Positions 21,738 through 32,369 of a DNA stretch of 64,000 bases are shown piece after piece. Source of the DNA: Pseudodesulfovibrio aespoeensis Aspo-2 (GTDB lineage Bacteria; Desulfobacterota; Desulfovibrionia; Desulfovibrionales; Desulfovibrionaceae); NCBI RefSeq assembly GCF_000176915.2, contig NC_014844.1, positions 2,356,001-2,420,000 of the forward strand, given 5' to 3'. Position 1 is the stretch's first letter. Each line of letters begins with the position of its first letter. Both the position numbers and the translations under genes were made by a program. The notes under the pieces were generated by a model. It ran no database searches, was not told the origin of the DNA, and saw only the letters and a program-made list of their open reading frames with translations.

Positions 21738-23176
21738 AGACCATATTCGAAAAATCCGTGGCCGGACGCGAAGGATGCTGGCCCTGCGAAGGCATGGCCG
21801 AGGAGGCCTACATCCCGTCCGAACTGCTGCGCCAGGGCGACATAGGGCTGCCCTCTGCCTCGGAGCTTGACGTGGTGCGCCACTTCACCAAGCTCTCCCA
21901 GCGCAACTACGGCGTGGACGGCAATTTCTACCCGCTGGGGTCGTGCACCATGAAGTACAACCCCAAGTTCACCGAGATCGTGGCCGCCATGCCCGGCTTC
22001 ACCCGGCTGCACCCGGTCCTGCCACAGCTCCAGGGCGCGGGCGGCCTGTGCCAGGGCGCCCTTGAGGTCATGTACGAGACCGAGAACCTGCTCTGCGAAA
22101 TCACCGGCATGCACGCCTTCACCCTGCACCCCATGGCCGGAGCGCACGGCGAGCTGACCGGCGTCATGCTCATGGCCGCCTATCACAGGGACCGTGGCAA
22201 CAAAAAGACCAAGATCATCGTGCCCGACTCGGCCCACGGCACCAACCCGGCATCCGCGGCCATCGCGGGCTACACCGTGATCTCGGTCGCGTCCGTGGAC
22301 GGCATCGTGGACCCGGCGGCCCTGGCCGAGGTGCTGGACGACGAGGTGGCGGGCATGATGATGACCTGCCCCAACACCCTGGGACTGTTCGAAAAGAATC
22401 TGCCAGAGATCGTCCGGCTGCTGCGCAAGGTGGACGCCCTGCTCTACTACGACGGCGCCAACCTCAATGCGGTCATGGGCAAGATGCGCGTGGGCGACGT
22501 GGGTTTCGACATCGTCCACCTCAACCTGCACAAGACCTTTGCCACCCCGCATGGCGGCGGCGGCCCCGGCTCCGGCCCGGTGGGCGTGAGCGAGAAGCTT
22601 GAGCCCTTCCTGCCCATCTCCCGCGTGGCCAAGCTTGAGGACGGCCAGTTCTTCCTCGGCTACGACCACCCCAAATCCATTGGCTACGTGGCCCCGTTTT
22701 ACGGCAACTTCGGCGTGGTGCTCAAGGCGTATGCCTACATCCTGCGCCTGGGCCGCGCCGGGCTTATCCGGGCCACGGAGAACGCTGTGCTGAGCGCCAA
22801 CTACATGCGCAAGCGGCTGGAAAACCACTTTGAAATCCCCTTCAACCGGATCTGCATGCACGAATTCGTGGCCAGCGCGGCGGAGCAGGCCAAAAACGGC
22901 GTCCACGCCCTGGATTTCGCCAAGGCGCTGCTGGACAAGGGCTACCACGCGCCCACGGTCTACTTCCCGCTCATCGTGCCGGAATCGATCATGATCGAAC
23001 CCACCGAGACCGAGAACAAGGAGACCCTGGACCAGTTCATCGACGATCTCATCGAGATCGCGGAGCTGGCCATCACCGATCCCGCTGCCGTGCAGGCCGC
23101 CCCGCTCACCCTGCCCGTGACCCGGCTGGACGAGACCAGGGCCGCCCGCGCCATGGAGCTGACCGATGACCTATGA
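21734..23176 (+). CDS. gcvPB: Glycine dehydrogenase (decarboxylating) subunit 2
   Basis: 480 residues, the PLP-containing beta subunit of the P protein. The Schiff-base lysine is K267 in HLNLHKTFATPHGGGGPG, and the substrate segment LGSCTMKYNPK (residues ~69-79) is intact. It shares ATGA with gcvPA and its 3' end overlaps lpdA by 11 bp, so three genes are translationally coupled. In sulfate reducers the glycine cleavage system can also run in reverse for CO2 and formate assimilation (reductive glycine pathway), but nothing here shows direction. Confidence 0.97.
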   Translation: MKTIFEKSVAGREGCWPCEGMAEEAYIPSELLRQGDIGLPSASELDVVRHFTKLSQRNYGVDGNFYPLGSCTMKYNPKFTEIVAAMPGFTRLHPVLPQLQGAGGLCQGALEVMYETENLLCEITGMHAFTLHPMAGAHGELTGVMLMAAYHRDRGNKKTKIIVPDSAHGTNPASAAIAGYTVISVASVDGIVDPAALAEVLDDEVAGMMMTCPNTLGLFEKNLPEIVRLLRKVDALLYYDGANLNAVMGKMRVGDVGFDIVHLNLHKTFATPHGGGGPGSGPVGVSEKLEPFLPISRVAKLEDGQFFLGYDHPKSIGYVAPFYGNFGVVLKAYAYILRLGRAGLIRATENAVLSANYMRKRLENHFEIPFNRICMHEFVASAAEQAKNGVHALDFAKALLDKGYHAPTVYFPLIVPESIMIEPTETENKETLDQFIDDLIEIAELAITDPAAVQAAPLTLPVTRLDETRAARAMELTDDL

Positions 23177-24527
23177 TCTCATAGTCCTGGGCGCTGGCCC
23201 CGGCGGATTCGACGCCGCGACCGCGGCAGCCGGATACGGCCTCAAGGTCGCCCTGGTGGAAAAACGCTCCCTGGGCGGCACCTGCCTCAACCGGGGCTGC
23301 ATCCCCACCAAGCTGTGGCTGGGCGCGACATCGGCCATCGACGAGCTGCACAACCAGTCGAAACTGAAGATCGCCTCGGGCGAGGTGGTCGTGGACTTTG
23401 CCGCGCTCCAGGCCCGAGTGGCCAAGCATCTGGCAGGCACCCGCAAGGCCATGGCCATGCAGCTTGAAAAGCTCGGCGTGGACCTGTTCGAGGGGTTCGG
23501 CAGACTGGCCGGCGAGGGCACAGTGGAGGTCGAGGCCGCAGACGGCATCAAGACCCTGAAATACGCCAACCTCGTCATTGCCACCGGGTCCAAACCGATC
23601 TACTTCCCCGGTCTGGAGCCGGACGGCGACTGCGTGCTCGACTCGGACATGTTCCTGGCCATGGAGACCATGCCCGCCTCGCTCATCGTGGTCGGTGCGG
23701 GCTTCATCGGCCTGGAGATGGCCCAGGTGGCCCACCGTTTCGGCGCGCAGGTCACGGTTGTTGACGCCATGGACCGGGTGGCCCCGCTGGAGGACCCCGA
23801 AGTGTCCAAGGCGCTCCTGTCCATCTTCAAGCGGTGGAAATGGGACGTGCAGCTCGCCAAGCGCGTTGCGGGCCTCAGGACCGTGGACGGCAAGGGCGTA
23901 TTGACCATGGACAGCGGCGAAAAGCTCACGGCGGACAAGATCCTGGTGGCCGTGGGACGCGGCCCGGTGACCGAGGGCCTCGGCCTGGACACGGTCGGCA
24001 TCGAGGTGGCCATGCGCCGCATCGAGGTGGACGAAAACCTCCAGGCCGCGCCCAACATCTATGCCGTGGGCGATGTCAACGGCCTCATCCAACTGGCCCA
24101 TGCCGCGGCGCACCAGGGCCATCACCTGGCCGCCGCCGTGGCCGGGAAAACGGACGGCCCCTACGAGTCCGGCCCGGTGCCCAGCGTGCTCTACGGCGCG
24201 CCCGAGGTCATGCGCGTGGGCCGCATGGAGAATGAGATATTCCTGTCCCCAGAGCGGTGCGAGGTCTCCCGCGCCCAGCTGGCGGCCAACCCCATGGCCC
24301 AGGCCCACGCCTCCACCCAGGGATTCGTCAAGGTCGTCTGGGCCGATGGCCGCGTGGCGGGCGTCACCGCCGTGGGCCATGATGTCTCGCGCCTGACCAC
24401 CCCGGCCACCATGATCGTGGCCCAGGGCTGGACCGGCCACGACCTGCACTCGGTCATGTTCCCCCATCCTTCCCTGGACGAATCGCTGCTCGCGGCGCTC
24501 CGGGCCGAGCGGACCCCGGTGGAATAG
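23166..24527 (+). CDS. lpdA: Dihydrolipoamide dehydrogenase-like flavoprotein (L protein)
   Basis: 453 residues. FAD-binding motif VLGAGPGGFDAA opens the protein; the redox disulfide is C40/C45 in GGTCLNRGCIPTK; an NAD-binding motif VVGAGFIGLEMAQ follows around residue 180; and the interface active-site His-Glu appears as FPHPSLDE near the end. Its place at the end of the gcv operon suggests it reoxidises the lipoyl arm of GcvH. E3 paralogues can serve other complexes, so the assignment to glycine cleavage is by context. A bidirectional terminator follows 29 bp later. Confidence 0.93.
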   Translation: MTYDLIVLGAGPGGFDAATAAAGYGLKVALVEKRSLGGTCLNRGCIPTKLWLGATSAIDELHNQSKLKIASGEVVVDFAALQARVAKHLAGTRKAMAMQLEKLGVDLFEGFGRLAGEGTVEVEAADGIKTLKYANLVIATGSKPIYFPGLEPDGDCVLDSDMFLAMETMPASLIVVGAGFIGLEMAQVAHRFGAQVTVVDAMDRVAPLEDPEVSKALLSIFKRWKWDVQLAKRVAGLRTVDGKGVLTMDSGEKLTADKILVAVGRGPVTEGLGLDTVGIEVAMRRIEVDENLQAAPNIYAVGDVNGLIQLAHAAAHQGHHLAAAVAGKTDGPYESGPVPSVLYGAPEVMRVGRMENEIFLSPERCEVSRAQLAANPMAQAHASTQGFVKVVWADGRVAGVTAVGHDVSRLTTPATMIVAQGWTGHDLHSVMFPHPSLDESLLAALRAERTPVE

Positions 24528-24555
24528 CGGCCTACACCTGGCATTGAAACAACAA

Positions 24556-24586
24556 AAAGGGGAAGGCCGATGCGGCCTTCCCCTTT
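24556..24586. terminator. Bidirectional Rho-independent terminator between lpdA and the SDR gene
   Basis: 14-bp perfect inverted repeat (24556-24569 with 24573-24586) with ATG loop. On the plus strand the hairpin is followed by CTCG with the T-run lying inside the stem; on the minus strand it is followed by TTGTT. It separates two convergent genes and probably serves both. Confidence 0.75.
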
Positions 24587-24605
24587 CTCGTGCGCCAGGG
24601 TTCCG

Positions 24606-25307
24606 TTATCTGGGGAACGCCCCGTTGTTGATGTCGATGCAGGTGCCGTTGATATATTCCGGGCAGTCCGCGCCCAGCCAGAGGATGGCCTCGGCCACCT
24701 CGCGGGCGCGGGCGAAGCGGCTCGTGTACACGGCCTGGAGGATCGCCTTTTTCCGGGCATCCGGGATGACGTGGAGCATGTCGGTCTCAGCCGGGCCGGG
24801 GGCCACGGCATTGACCACCACGCCGCTTGGGCCCAGCAGCTTGGCAAAGCTCTTGGTCAGGTTGATCAGCCCGGCCTTGGTCACGCCGTACCAGACATCG
24901 GGATGGCCGATCTGCCCGGCTATGGAGGCGTTGTTGACAATGCGCCCGCTCCCCTGGGCCACCATGTGCATGGAGACCTCGCGGATAAGGGCCACCGGAG
25001 CCTGGAGGTTGAGGCGCAGGATGGCGTCCACCTTGTTGGCGGGATAGTTGTCGTAGGGCAGCGCGTACATGACGCCCGCGTTGTTGACCAGCACGTCCAC
25101 CGGGCCGAGCCCGGCCACCAGAGCCGGGATGCCTTCCAGGTCGGTCAGGTCGTACTTCACGGCGGTGACAGAATCCGATCCGGCCAGCTCGAAACCGGAA
25201 AAATCCCGGGCCACGGCATAGACATGATATCCGCGTTCGATGAACAGTCGGCTCGCCTCAAGGCCTATGCCCTTGTTGCCGCCGGTGATCAAGACGTTCT
25301 TCTTCAT
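24606..25307 (-). CDS. Short-chain dehydrogenase/reductase (SDR family)
   Basis: 233 residues. Classical SDR marks: cofactor motif GGNKGIG at residues 9-15, NNAGV around 81, and catalytic Ser in NNASIAG with Tyr-x-x-x-Lys in YGVTKAG. The basic residues after the second beta strand (ARDFSG) would favour NADPH weakly. FabG-like 3-oxoacyl reductases share this layout, but no fatty-acid genes are nearby and the substrate is not known. The start has GGAGAAATGTTTGA upstream. A 192-bp divergent region separates it from the YhcH-like gene. Confidence 0.9.
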   Translation of the reverse strand: MKKNVLITGGNKGIGLEASRLFIERGYHVYAVARDFSGFELAGSDSVTAVKYDLTDLEGIPALVAGLGPVDVLVNNAGVMYALPYDNYPANKVDAILRLNLQAPVALIREVSMHMVAQGSGRIVNNASIAGQIGHPDVWYGVTKAGLINLTKSFAKLLGPSGVVVNAVAPGPAETDMLHVIPDARKKAILQAVYTSRFARAREVAEAILWLGADCPEYINGTCIDINNGAFPR

Positions 25308-25499
25308 TCAAACATTTCTCCTGTGTCGTTTCGGTTCAACCTAGAGACAAAATACGGTGGTGCGGGCCGAAGGTCCAGCCTTCTTTGCCTCGCGGTCATG
25401 GATCGGCAGGGGTGGATCGGCACACGCAAAACTGTTCCCATCAGGACCGGGATATGGTTGAATCGGCCAACGCCAAACCCCAATCAATAGAGGCTCCCC

Positions 25500-25946
25500 A
25501 TGATCCTGGACAGACTGGACAACGCCGACCGCTACGCCGACCTGAACACCCGCTTACGGGCCGCCTTCGCCTTTCTGCGCCGCAACGGCCTGGACGATCT
25601 GCCCGTGGGACGGGTCGAGATCGACGGCCCCCTCTATGCCATAGTGGCCAAAGGTCCGGGCCGCGCCCCCATGGGCGCGCTCATCGAGACCCATGACCGC
25701 TACATCGACATTCACTATATCCTGAGCGGCAGCGAGACCATCGGCTGGAAGGCGCGCGCCGACCTCGGCCCGGCCACCGAGGCCCCGGACCCGTGCGCTG
25801 ACGTGACCTTCTACCCCGACAAGCCCGTGGCCTGGACCACGCTCTCGCCCGGCATGATCGCCGTCCACTTTCCCGAGGACGCGCACATGCCCATGCTCTC
25901 GGGCGGCGACATCCACAAGGTGGTGGTCAAGGTTCCGATGGATTGA
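25500..25946 (+). CDS. YhcH/YjgK/YiaL family protein
   Basis: 148 residues of the YhcH/DUF386 family, a cupin-like beta-sandwich. Family members are proposed anomerases of sugar metabolism, for example in sialic acid or 2,3-diketo-L-gulonate clusters. Metal-binding histidines are visible in IETHDRYIDIHYILSG and in AVHFPEDAHMP, with HKVVVKV near the end, as in the family. No sugar catabolic genes are next to it, so the substrate is unknown. It has AGAGG before the ATG. It is convergent with the hypothetical gene at 26066-26584, separated by 119 bp with no obvious terminator. Confidence 0.85.
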   Translation: MILDRLDNADRYADLNTRLRAAFAFLRRNGLDDLPVGRVEIDGPLYAIVAKGPGRAPMGALIETHDRYIDIHYILSGSETIGWKARADLGPATEAPDPCADVTFYPDKPVAWTTLSPGMIAVHFPEDAHMPMLSGGDIHKVVVKVPMD

Positions 25947-26065
25947 GACGAAGCCTGACTGAGCGTCGAAGGCAACCGGAACGACCGAGTGACAAAGGTT
26001 TCTTGCCACGCGAATTCAATCAGGCCTGGAATGCGGGTCGTAAGGACAGCGGGCAGCCGGTCGCC

Positions 26066-26584
26066 CTAGTGGACCACCTGCTCGTCGGAATCGGAAGAAT
26101 AGAAACCGCCGTGCCTGGGCATCTCCAGGGCCATGAGCCCCTCGACGGAAAGGTCAGGGCCGACCCAGAGGGAGCCGGTGACGGTAAAGCCGCGCATCAG
26201 CCGCTTGGCGTGATCAAGGGCCATGGCGATCTGCTGGACATACTGCTCGCTTGAGAAAGTGAACTCCGCCTCGTGCGCCCACTCCGGAGCGGGATCGTCC
26301 GGCGGCCAGGAGATGGGGTTGCGCAGCCGCCACTTGACCGTGTCCGGGGTGTGGGCAACCATGACCCCGTCGTCGATGCCAAGACAGGATGGGTCGCCGC
26401 AATCGCAGGTAAAGATGAAGAACTCGCCAGACATGGTCGAGGACGTGACCAGATCCACCGGGTCCACATACACGTTCGAATCATGCAAGAACTGACCGTC
26501 CACCGACAGGTTGAAGTCGATATACGCCTCTTCGGGGTTGATCTCGTCCAGAGACAACGTGACTGATATCCTGATCTCGTTCAT
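26066..26584 (-). CDS. Conserved hypothetical protein with a CxCxxxxxC motif
   Basis: 172 residues from the ATG at 26584, which follows AAGGAACAAGCCC; a longer frame upstream lacks such support. No signal peptide. The notable feature is TCDCGDPSCLGIDDGVMVAH at residues ~57-76, three Cys that could bind a metal, followed by VKWRLRNPISW. I recall this CxCGxxxCxGI-x-W pattern from uncharacterised proteins in other bacteria, but can name no family or function. It is divergent from the next gene at 26800, sharing a 215-bp intergenic region that has no confident promoter I can point to. Confidence 0.6.
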   Translation of the reverse strand: MNEIRISVTLSLDEINPEEAYIDFNLSVDGQFLHDSNVYVDPVDLVTSSTMSGEFFIFTCDCGDPSCLGIDDGVMVAHTPDTVKWRLRNPISWPPDDPAPEWAHEAEFTFSSEQYVQQIAMALDHAKRLMRGFTVTGSLWVGPDLSVEGLMALEMPRHGGFYSSDSDEQVVH

Positions 26585-26799
26585 GGGCTTGTTCCTTGAC
26601 TTCTTTAGGCGCAGGCGCGACCGCCGTGAGGCATGTAGCACATTACCGTCCCCACCACAACGCCGGGGAACAGCCCAACGCTCCTGCCACGACGGGGCAG
26701 GCGACACAATGAAGGCAAGCGGCTCGCAACACTTGAGGCCCATGCGGAAAACAGGTATCCACAGATTCCTTTGGACACCACTTTCAGGAGAGACCATCC

Positions 26800-27324
26800 A
26801 TGCCCAGGTACGATATCACCCCGCTGACACCCCAGCCCGAATTCGACATCATGTATTTCATGGAAATCGCAGGCGAAACCCGCGTGGACCACGACCTGAT
26901 GCAGGAATTCCAGCCCTTCTGGGACACTTGGGCCGCCGAAAGCCTCAAGGCCTACAAGCTCGCCAACACCGGGGGCGAGGGGAGTTTTCTGCTCATCTAC
27001 CTCGACCAGGCGGCAGAGGACACCATCGAAGGCATCTGGCAGGACTCGCCCACCCACGGCCTGCTCTTCCACGCCCTGGCCATCACCATGGTCATGAGCG
27101 CGACGCAGGGTTTCGTGCCCGAGCTCGCCGACGGCAAGTGCGCCCCCCTGCCCAGACCGGGCGAGGGTGTGCTCGGCGTCTTTGAGGAGCTTGGACTGAC
27201 CTGGAACCAGGAAGGGACCATCAACCGGAAATACGCGGTGCTCACCCCGCTCCCCTATACGGGCGGCTGCGAGGTGTGCTATCTGAGCGACAACTGTCCC
27301 AAAAGCACTGCCAGGAGCAATTAG
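26800..27324 (+). CDS. Hypothetical protein coupled to the cysteine desulfidase gene
   Basis: 174 residues, preceded by CAGGAGAGACCATCC. Cytoplasmic by appearance and acidic. The C-terminus carries GGCEVCYLSDNCPK, three cysteines in a CxxCxxxxxxC arrangement that could bind a metal or carry sulfur; a further Cys sits in DGKCAPL. Its stop codon is one base from the ATG of the L-cysteine desulfidase-type gene, so translation is coupled and a shared role is plausible. I do not recognise a family. Confidence 0.65.
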   Translation: MPRYDITPLTPQPEFDIMYFMEIAGETRVDHDLMQEFQPFWDTWAAESLKAYKLANTGGEGSFLLIYLDQAAEDTIEGIWQDSPTHGLLFHALAITMVMSATQGFVPELADGKCAPLPRPGEGVLGVFEELGLTWNQEGTINRKYAVLTPLPYTGGCEVCYLSDNCPKSTARSN

Positions 27325-27325
27325 C

Positions 27326-28642
27326 ATGTCGTTCACGGTCAAGGAGATCCTCACGTTGCAGGTGGCCCCGGCCCTGGGCTGCACCGAGCCGGTTGCCATC
27401 GCTCTGGGCGCGGCGGCGGCCATGTCCGCACTGCCCGGAGACGGATACGATTCCATCGAGCTTTTTCTTGATCCCAACGTCTACAAAAACGGCCTGGCCG
27501 TCTCCATCCCCGGCACAGGCGGGCTGTCCGGCCTGGACATGGCCGCAGCTCTGGGCGCGGCAGGCGGCGATCCCTCCCTGCGGCTTGAAGTGCTACGCCC
27601 CATCGCCGAACCCCATGTGGCTGCGGCCAAAGCGGCCCTGGCCGCAGGCAGGATCACGGTATCGCTGCTCAAGGACAGGCACGGCCTCTACGTCAGGAAC
27701 GTCATCCGGCGCGGCGACGACGTGGCCGAGAGCATCATCGAGGGGTTGCACGACAACATCACCACCCTGACCCTCAACGGCCAGACCGTGGTCAGCCCGC
27801 TGCTCAAGGAGCACGGCGAGGACAGCCACGCCAAGCTCATGGAGATGGAGGAATGGCTCAAGGGGCTCTCGCTGAACGAGATCATGGCCCTGACCGACGG
27901 CCTGGACGAGGCGGATTTCGCCTTCCTGCGCGAAGGCGTGGACGTGAACATGCGGCTCGCCGAACAGGGGCTCAAGTTCGGCCTGGGGCTTGGCGTGGGC
28001 AAGACCCTGGAGCGGCTGGTGCGCCAGCGGCTGATCAAGAAGGACATGATCCTGGCCGCCCGCATCCTCGCCTCCAGCGCGGCGGATGCCCGCATGTCCG
28101 GGGTTCCGCTCCCGGCCATGAGCTCCGCCGGGTCCGGCAACCACGGACTGACCGCCATCCTGCCCATCTGGGCGGTCAAGGATTTCATCGACGACGCGGA
28201 CGAGAAGACCGTGCTCGAAGCCATCGCCCTGTCGCACATGGTCACCGCCTTTGTGAAGGCGCACACGGGCAGGCTCTCGGCCATCTGCGGCTGCTCGGTG
28301 GCGGCGGGCGCCGGGGCCACGGCGGGCATCACCTATCTGCTGGGCGGCGACGCCACCCACATCGCCGGGGCCATCAAGAACCTGCTCGAAGACCTGGCGG
28401 GCATCATCTGTGACGGGGCCAAGGCCGGGTGCGCCCTCAAGCTCTCCACAGCGGCGGGCACTGCGGTTCAGGCCGCCCTCTTTGCCCTGCACGGAGTCAA
28501 TGTCCACGCCACCGACGGCATCATCGGCGACTCTTCCGAGGACACCATGCGCAACATCGGCACCCTGGCCGTGGACGGCATGATCCAGACCGACCGGACC
28601 ATCCTCGACATCATGCTGCGCAAACGGCTGGTTGAGGCGTAG
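27326..28642 (+). CDS. L-cysteine desulfidase/L-serine ammonia-lyase-like Fe-S enzyme (UPF0597, CyuA/YhaM type)
   Basis: 438 residues of the UPF0597 family. Characterised members (archaeal CdsB, enterobacterial CyuA/YhaM) use a [4Fe-4S] cluster to split L-cysteine into sulfide, ammonia and pyruvate. Conserved features seen: APALGCTEP at the N-terminus (C19), ICGCSVAAGAGA (C321, C323) and DGAKAGCALK (C369), the spread expected for the cluster ligands. Also seen: SSAGSGNHG, the family glycine loop. No PLP motif is present, as expected. Anaerobic cysteine breakdown is consistent with the lineage. A strong terminator lies just after the stop. Confidence 0.88.
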   Translation: MSFTVKEILTLQVAPALGCTEPVAIALGAAAAMSALPGDGYDSIELFLDPNVYKNGLAVSIPGTGGLSGLDMAAALGAAGGDPSLRLEVLRPIAEPHVAAAKAALAAGRITVSLLKDRHGLYVRNVIRRGDDVAESIIEGLHDNITTLTLNGQTVVSPLLKEHGEDSHAKLMEMEEWLKGLSLNEIMALTDGLDEADFAFLREGVDVNMRLAEQGLKFGLGLGVGKTLERLVRQRLIKKDMILAARILASSAADARMSGVPLPAMSSAGSGNHGLTAILPIWAVKDFIDDADEKTVLEAIALSHMVTAFVKAHTGRLSAICGCSVAAGAGATAGITYLLGGDATHIAGAIKNLLEDLAGIICDGAKAGCALKLSTAAGTAVQAALFALHGVNVHATDGIIGDSSEDTMRNIGTLAVDGMIQTDRTILDIMLRKRLVEA

Positions 28643-28652
28643 CTAAACAGAC

Positions 28653-28701
28653 ACCATGAAAAAGCCCTGTGCGCATCGAGCGCACAGGGCTTTTTCATGG
28701 T
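28653..28701. terminator. Long palindromic bidirectional terminator
   Basis: 22-bp perfect inverted repeat (28653-28674 with 28680-28701, loop ATCGA), with an internal A5/T5 pair that provides a U-tract on either strand. It sits between the convergent desulfidase and hypothetical genes, 11 bp from each gene end. Confidence 0.9.
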
Positions 28702-28712
28702 CCAGCGTTTGT

Positions 28713-29180
28713 CTAGTAATACGCCAGACCCTGGGGCGGGGTCTTGTCCGCAAAAAACGCTTCCACGCGCTCCCGGTCGGCAGAACTGATCCTGAGGTCG
28801 GAAAGATTGAGCGGCGTCGAAAGGTTGCCGTAGGTCTTGACCGCCCTGTCGATGAAGTCCGCGTCCACAAAGGCCGCCCGGATGGTCACGGGCCGACCGC
28901 CCCAGCTCACGGTCAGGGGCATGGCCGGCTGACGGTCCGGCCCCTTGGTGATGAAATTGCCGGTCCGGATCAGGCTCTCGATGACCTGATCGGGAAACAT
29001 CCCGGCCAGCCGCCCCAACTGCTCGGCAAAGGCGGGCATGACTGCCAGGTAATGCAGGTGGTCGATCTTGCAGGCAATGGACCGGCCCGGCATGTTCAGA
29101 ATCCAGGGCTCCTCGGCAAATCCCCTGCCCAAGGCCCTCTGCACCCTCTCCACGTTCTCCGTGTAGTCCTTAAGCGGCAT
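28713..29180 (-). CDS. Hypothetical protein
   Basis: 155 residues from the ATG at 29180, preceded by GGGAGGGGGAGTC; the frame is open further upstream but has no family support. Soluble, no signal peptide or transmembrane segment, one Cys (ACKIDHLHYL). There is an Arg/Glu-rich N-terminal helix (YTENVERVQRALGRGF) and a C-terminal SSADRERVEAFF. I do not recognise the family. It ends 12 bp from the bidirectional terminator shared with the desulfidase gene. A hairpin upstream (29236-29265) ends the preceding gene on this strand, so it needs its own promoter, which I could not identify. Confidence 0.6.
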   Translation of the reverse strand: MPLKDYTENVERVQRALGRGFAEEPWILNMPGRSIACKIDHLHYLAVMPAFAEQLGRLAGMFPDQVIESLIRTGNFITKGPDRQPAMPLTVSWGGRPVTIRAAFVDADFIDRAVKTYGNLSTPLNLSDLRISSADRERVEAFFADKTPPQGLAYY

Positions 29181-29235
29181 GACTCCCCCTCCCCACAGGC
29201 TGAGATTCCGGCTTGCGCCCCACCGGGCAGCGGCC

Positions 29236-29265
29236 AAAAAAAGACGCCCCGACAGGCGGGGCGTC
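29236..29265 (-). terminator. Rho-independent terminator after the lipoprotein gene
   Basis: 9-bp stem (29243-29251 with 29257-29265) that on the minus strand is followed by seven T residues (29236-29242). It lies 6 bp past the lipoprotein stop. Confidence 0.85.
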
Positions 29266-29271
29266 CACGGG

Positions 29272-29748
29272 TCACTTGGCTTCGCTGGCGAACTGTTGCA
29301 TGTAGCGGTCGTGCAGTTCGGCGTTGACCTTGGCCTTGATGGCCTCGACCTTGGCCTCGCCCACATCCGGAGCCAGCGTGTTCAGCGTATCCGGAAGGAT
29401 GCGCTCGCAGTACTCGCTACGGGCATACGTGTTCAGGTTCTCGTGCTCGGTACTGACGGACACCGCGTAGCAGACCACGATCTTGGCGGCGTAGTAATTC
29501 TCATACGCTGCTGCGGCGTCGCCCGCCTTTTCAGCGCATTTGGCCTTGAGGAAATAGGCGTAGGCGATATCCATGGTCTCGCCAGGGTGGGCAATGGTTT
29601 CGTCGAAATACGGCTGCGCCGCGGCGCAGTCCCCCTGCTTGTAGAGGGCAGCCCCGACATCAAGCGGAGTTTTCTGCCCGCCGCAAGCAACCAGCGCAGC
29701 AGCCATGACAATCATGACGCAAACCATCAGCATCTTCTTCATCATCAT
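29272..29748 (-). CDS. Small lipoprotein of unknown function
   Basis: 158 residues starting at the first of three ATG codons (GAGGATACG is 5 bases upstream). A lipoprotein signal peptide ends in the lipobox LVAC (MMMKKMLMVCVMIVMAAALVAC), so the mature protein begins at Cys and should be membrane-anchored in the periplasm. The mature region has TPR-like helices (VGAALYKQGDCAAAQPYFDE, AYAYFLKAKCAEKAGDAAAAYENYYAAK), suggesting a small repeat scaffold. The genomic neighbour on the same strand is RNase J, 127 bp upstream, so co-transcription is possible but functionally uninformative. Confidence 0.75.
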   Translation of the reverse strand: MMMKKMLMVCVMIVMAAALVACGGQKTPLDVGAALYKQGDCAAAQPYFDETIAHPGETMDIAYAYFLKAKCAEKAGDAAAAYENYYAAKIVVCYAVSVSTEHENLNTYARSEYCERILPDTLNTLAPDVGEAKVEAIKAKVNAELHDRYMQQFASEAK

Positions 29749-29874
29749 CGTATCCTCGCAGACAGCGTTAGAATTCACAGCGTGTCGAAATTATTACCCC
29801 ATTCCCAACGCGAAGTCCAGCCGCCCGAAACATGACGCACCACCTCCGCCCGCTGGCCCTGCCCCGGAACGCAC

Positions 29875-31533
<1,659 letters not shown>

Positions 31534-32259
31534 CTAACTGTCCCTGGCGAGGAGTTCCCGGTACGCCGAGCTCATCATCGCCCGCAGATCGTCCTTGAAG
31601 GCCTCGCGGTCCTTGATGGAATACTTGGCCGGATCAATGACCGGCAGGGCCTTGAACCGGACCACATGGCGGTTGTCTATGACCTTTGCGCCCTTGGGCA
31701 TGACCTTTCCGGTCCCGGTCATGACAAACGGCACCACGGGCAGGCCGCACTTGAGGGCCAGGATCATGCCGCCGATCTTGAAGTCCATGAGGTCGTCGAG
31801 CTGGGTATTGCGAGTGCCTTCGGGAAACACCAGCGGCGAGATGCCGGCTTGGGCTGTCGCCACGGCGGCATTCAGGCTCTCCATGGCCGCGCGGCGATTG
31901 TCACGATCTATGGAAATATGGCCCGAATGGGCCAGGGCCTTGCCGTAGATGGGGATGTCAAAAAGGCTCTTCTTGGCCACGAACCGGATGCGGTTGCCCT
32001 TAAGCAGCGTGAACAGCACCGGGATGTCGAGGTTGCTCTGGTGGTTGCCGATGAAGACGTAATGCCCCTTGGGGTCGATATCGCCCATGTCGGCCTCGAT
32101 CCTGATACCAGAAAGCCAGACTGCGGCGGCACCCCACCTGAGTCCCCAGCGGTCATACTCCTCCGGCGTGCAGTTGGCCGGGTCCACCAGGAGCATTCGG
32201 ATGCTGTAGTAGATGGTTACGGGTATCAGGAACAGGATGAAGAAAAGGCGTCGAAACAT
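31534..32259 (-). CDS. plsC: 1-acyl-sn-glycerol-3-phosphate acyltransferase (PlsC family)
   Basis: 241 residues. PlsC acylates lysophosphatidic acid to phosphatidic acid at the inner membrane. A hydrophobic N-terminal segment (LFFILFLIPVTIYYSIRML) anchors it. The catalytic NHxxxxD motif appears as NHQSNLD, and the acyl-acceptor motif as FPEGTRN; the VPFVMTGTG segment follows. PlsC paralogues differ in acceptor; this one is assigned by motifs only. A GAGGATACCCG precedes the start. It is directly upstream of and coupled to rnj. Confidence 0.9.
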   Translation of the reverse strand: MFRRLFFILFLIPVTIYYSIRMLLVDPANCTPEEYDRWGLRWGAAAVWLSGIRIEADMGDIDPKGHYVFIGNHQSNLDIPVLFTLLKGNRIRFVAKKSLFDIPIYGKALAHSGHISIDRDNRRAAMESLNAAVATAQAGISPLVFPEGTRNTQLDDLMDFKIGGMILALKCGLPVVPFVMTGTGKVMPKGAKVIDNRHVVRFKALPVIDPAKYSIKDREAFKDDLRAMMSSAYRELLARDS

Positions 32260-32369
32260 CGGGTATCCTCATTGAGTTGGCTCACGACTCAGTAAACCAT
32301 ATTCGGGCGCGAAACAAGTGCGCAACCGGCCAAAGAAACAGGCGCAAGGCACCACAGCCCCTGCCGGAC

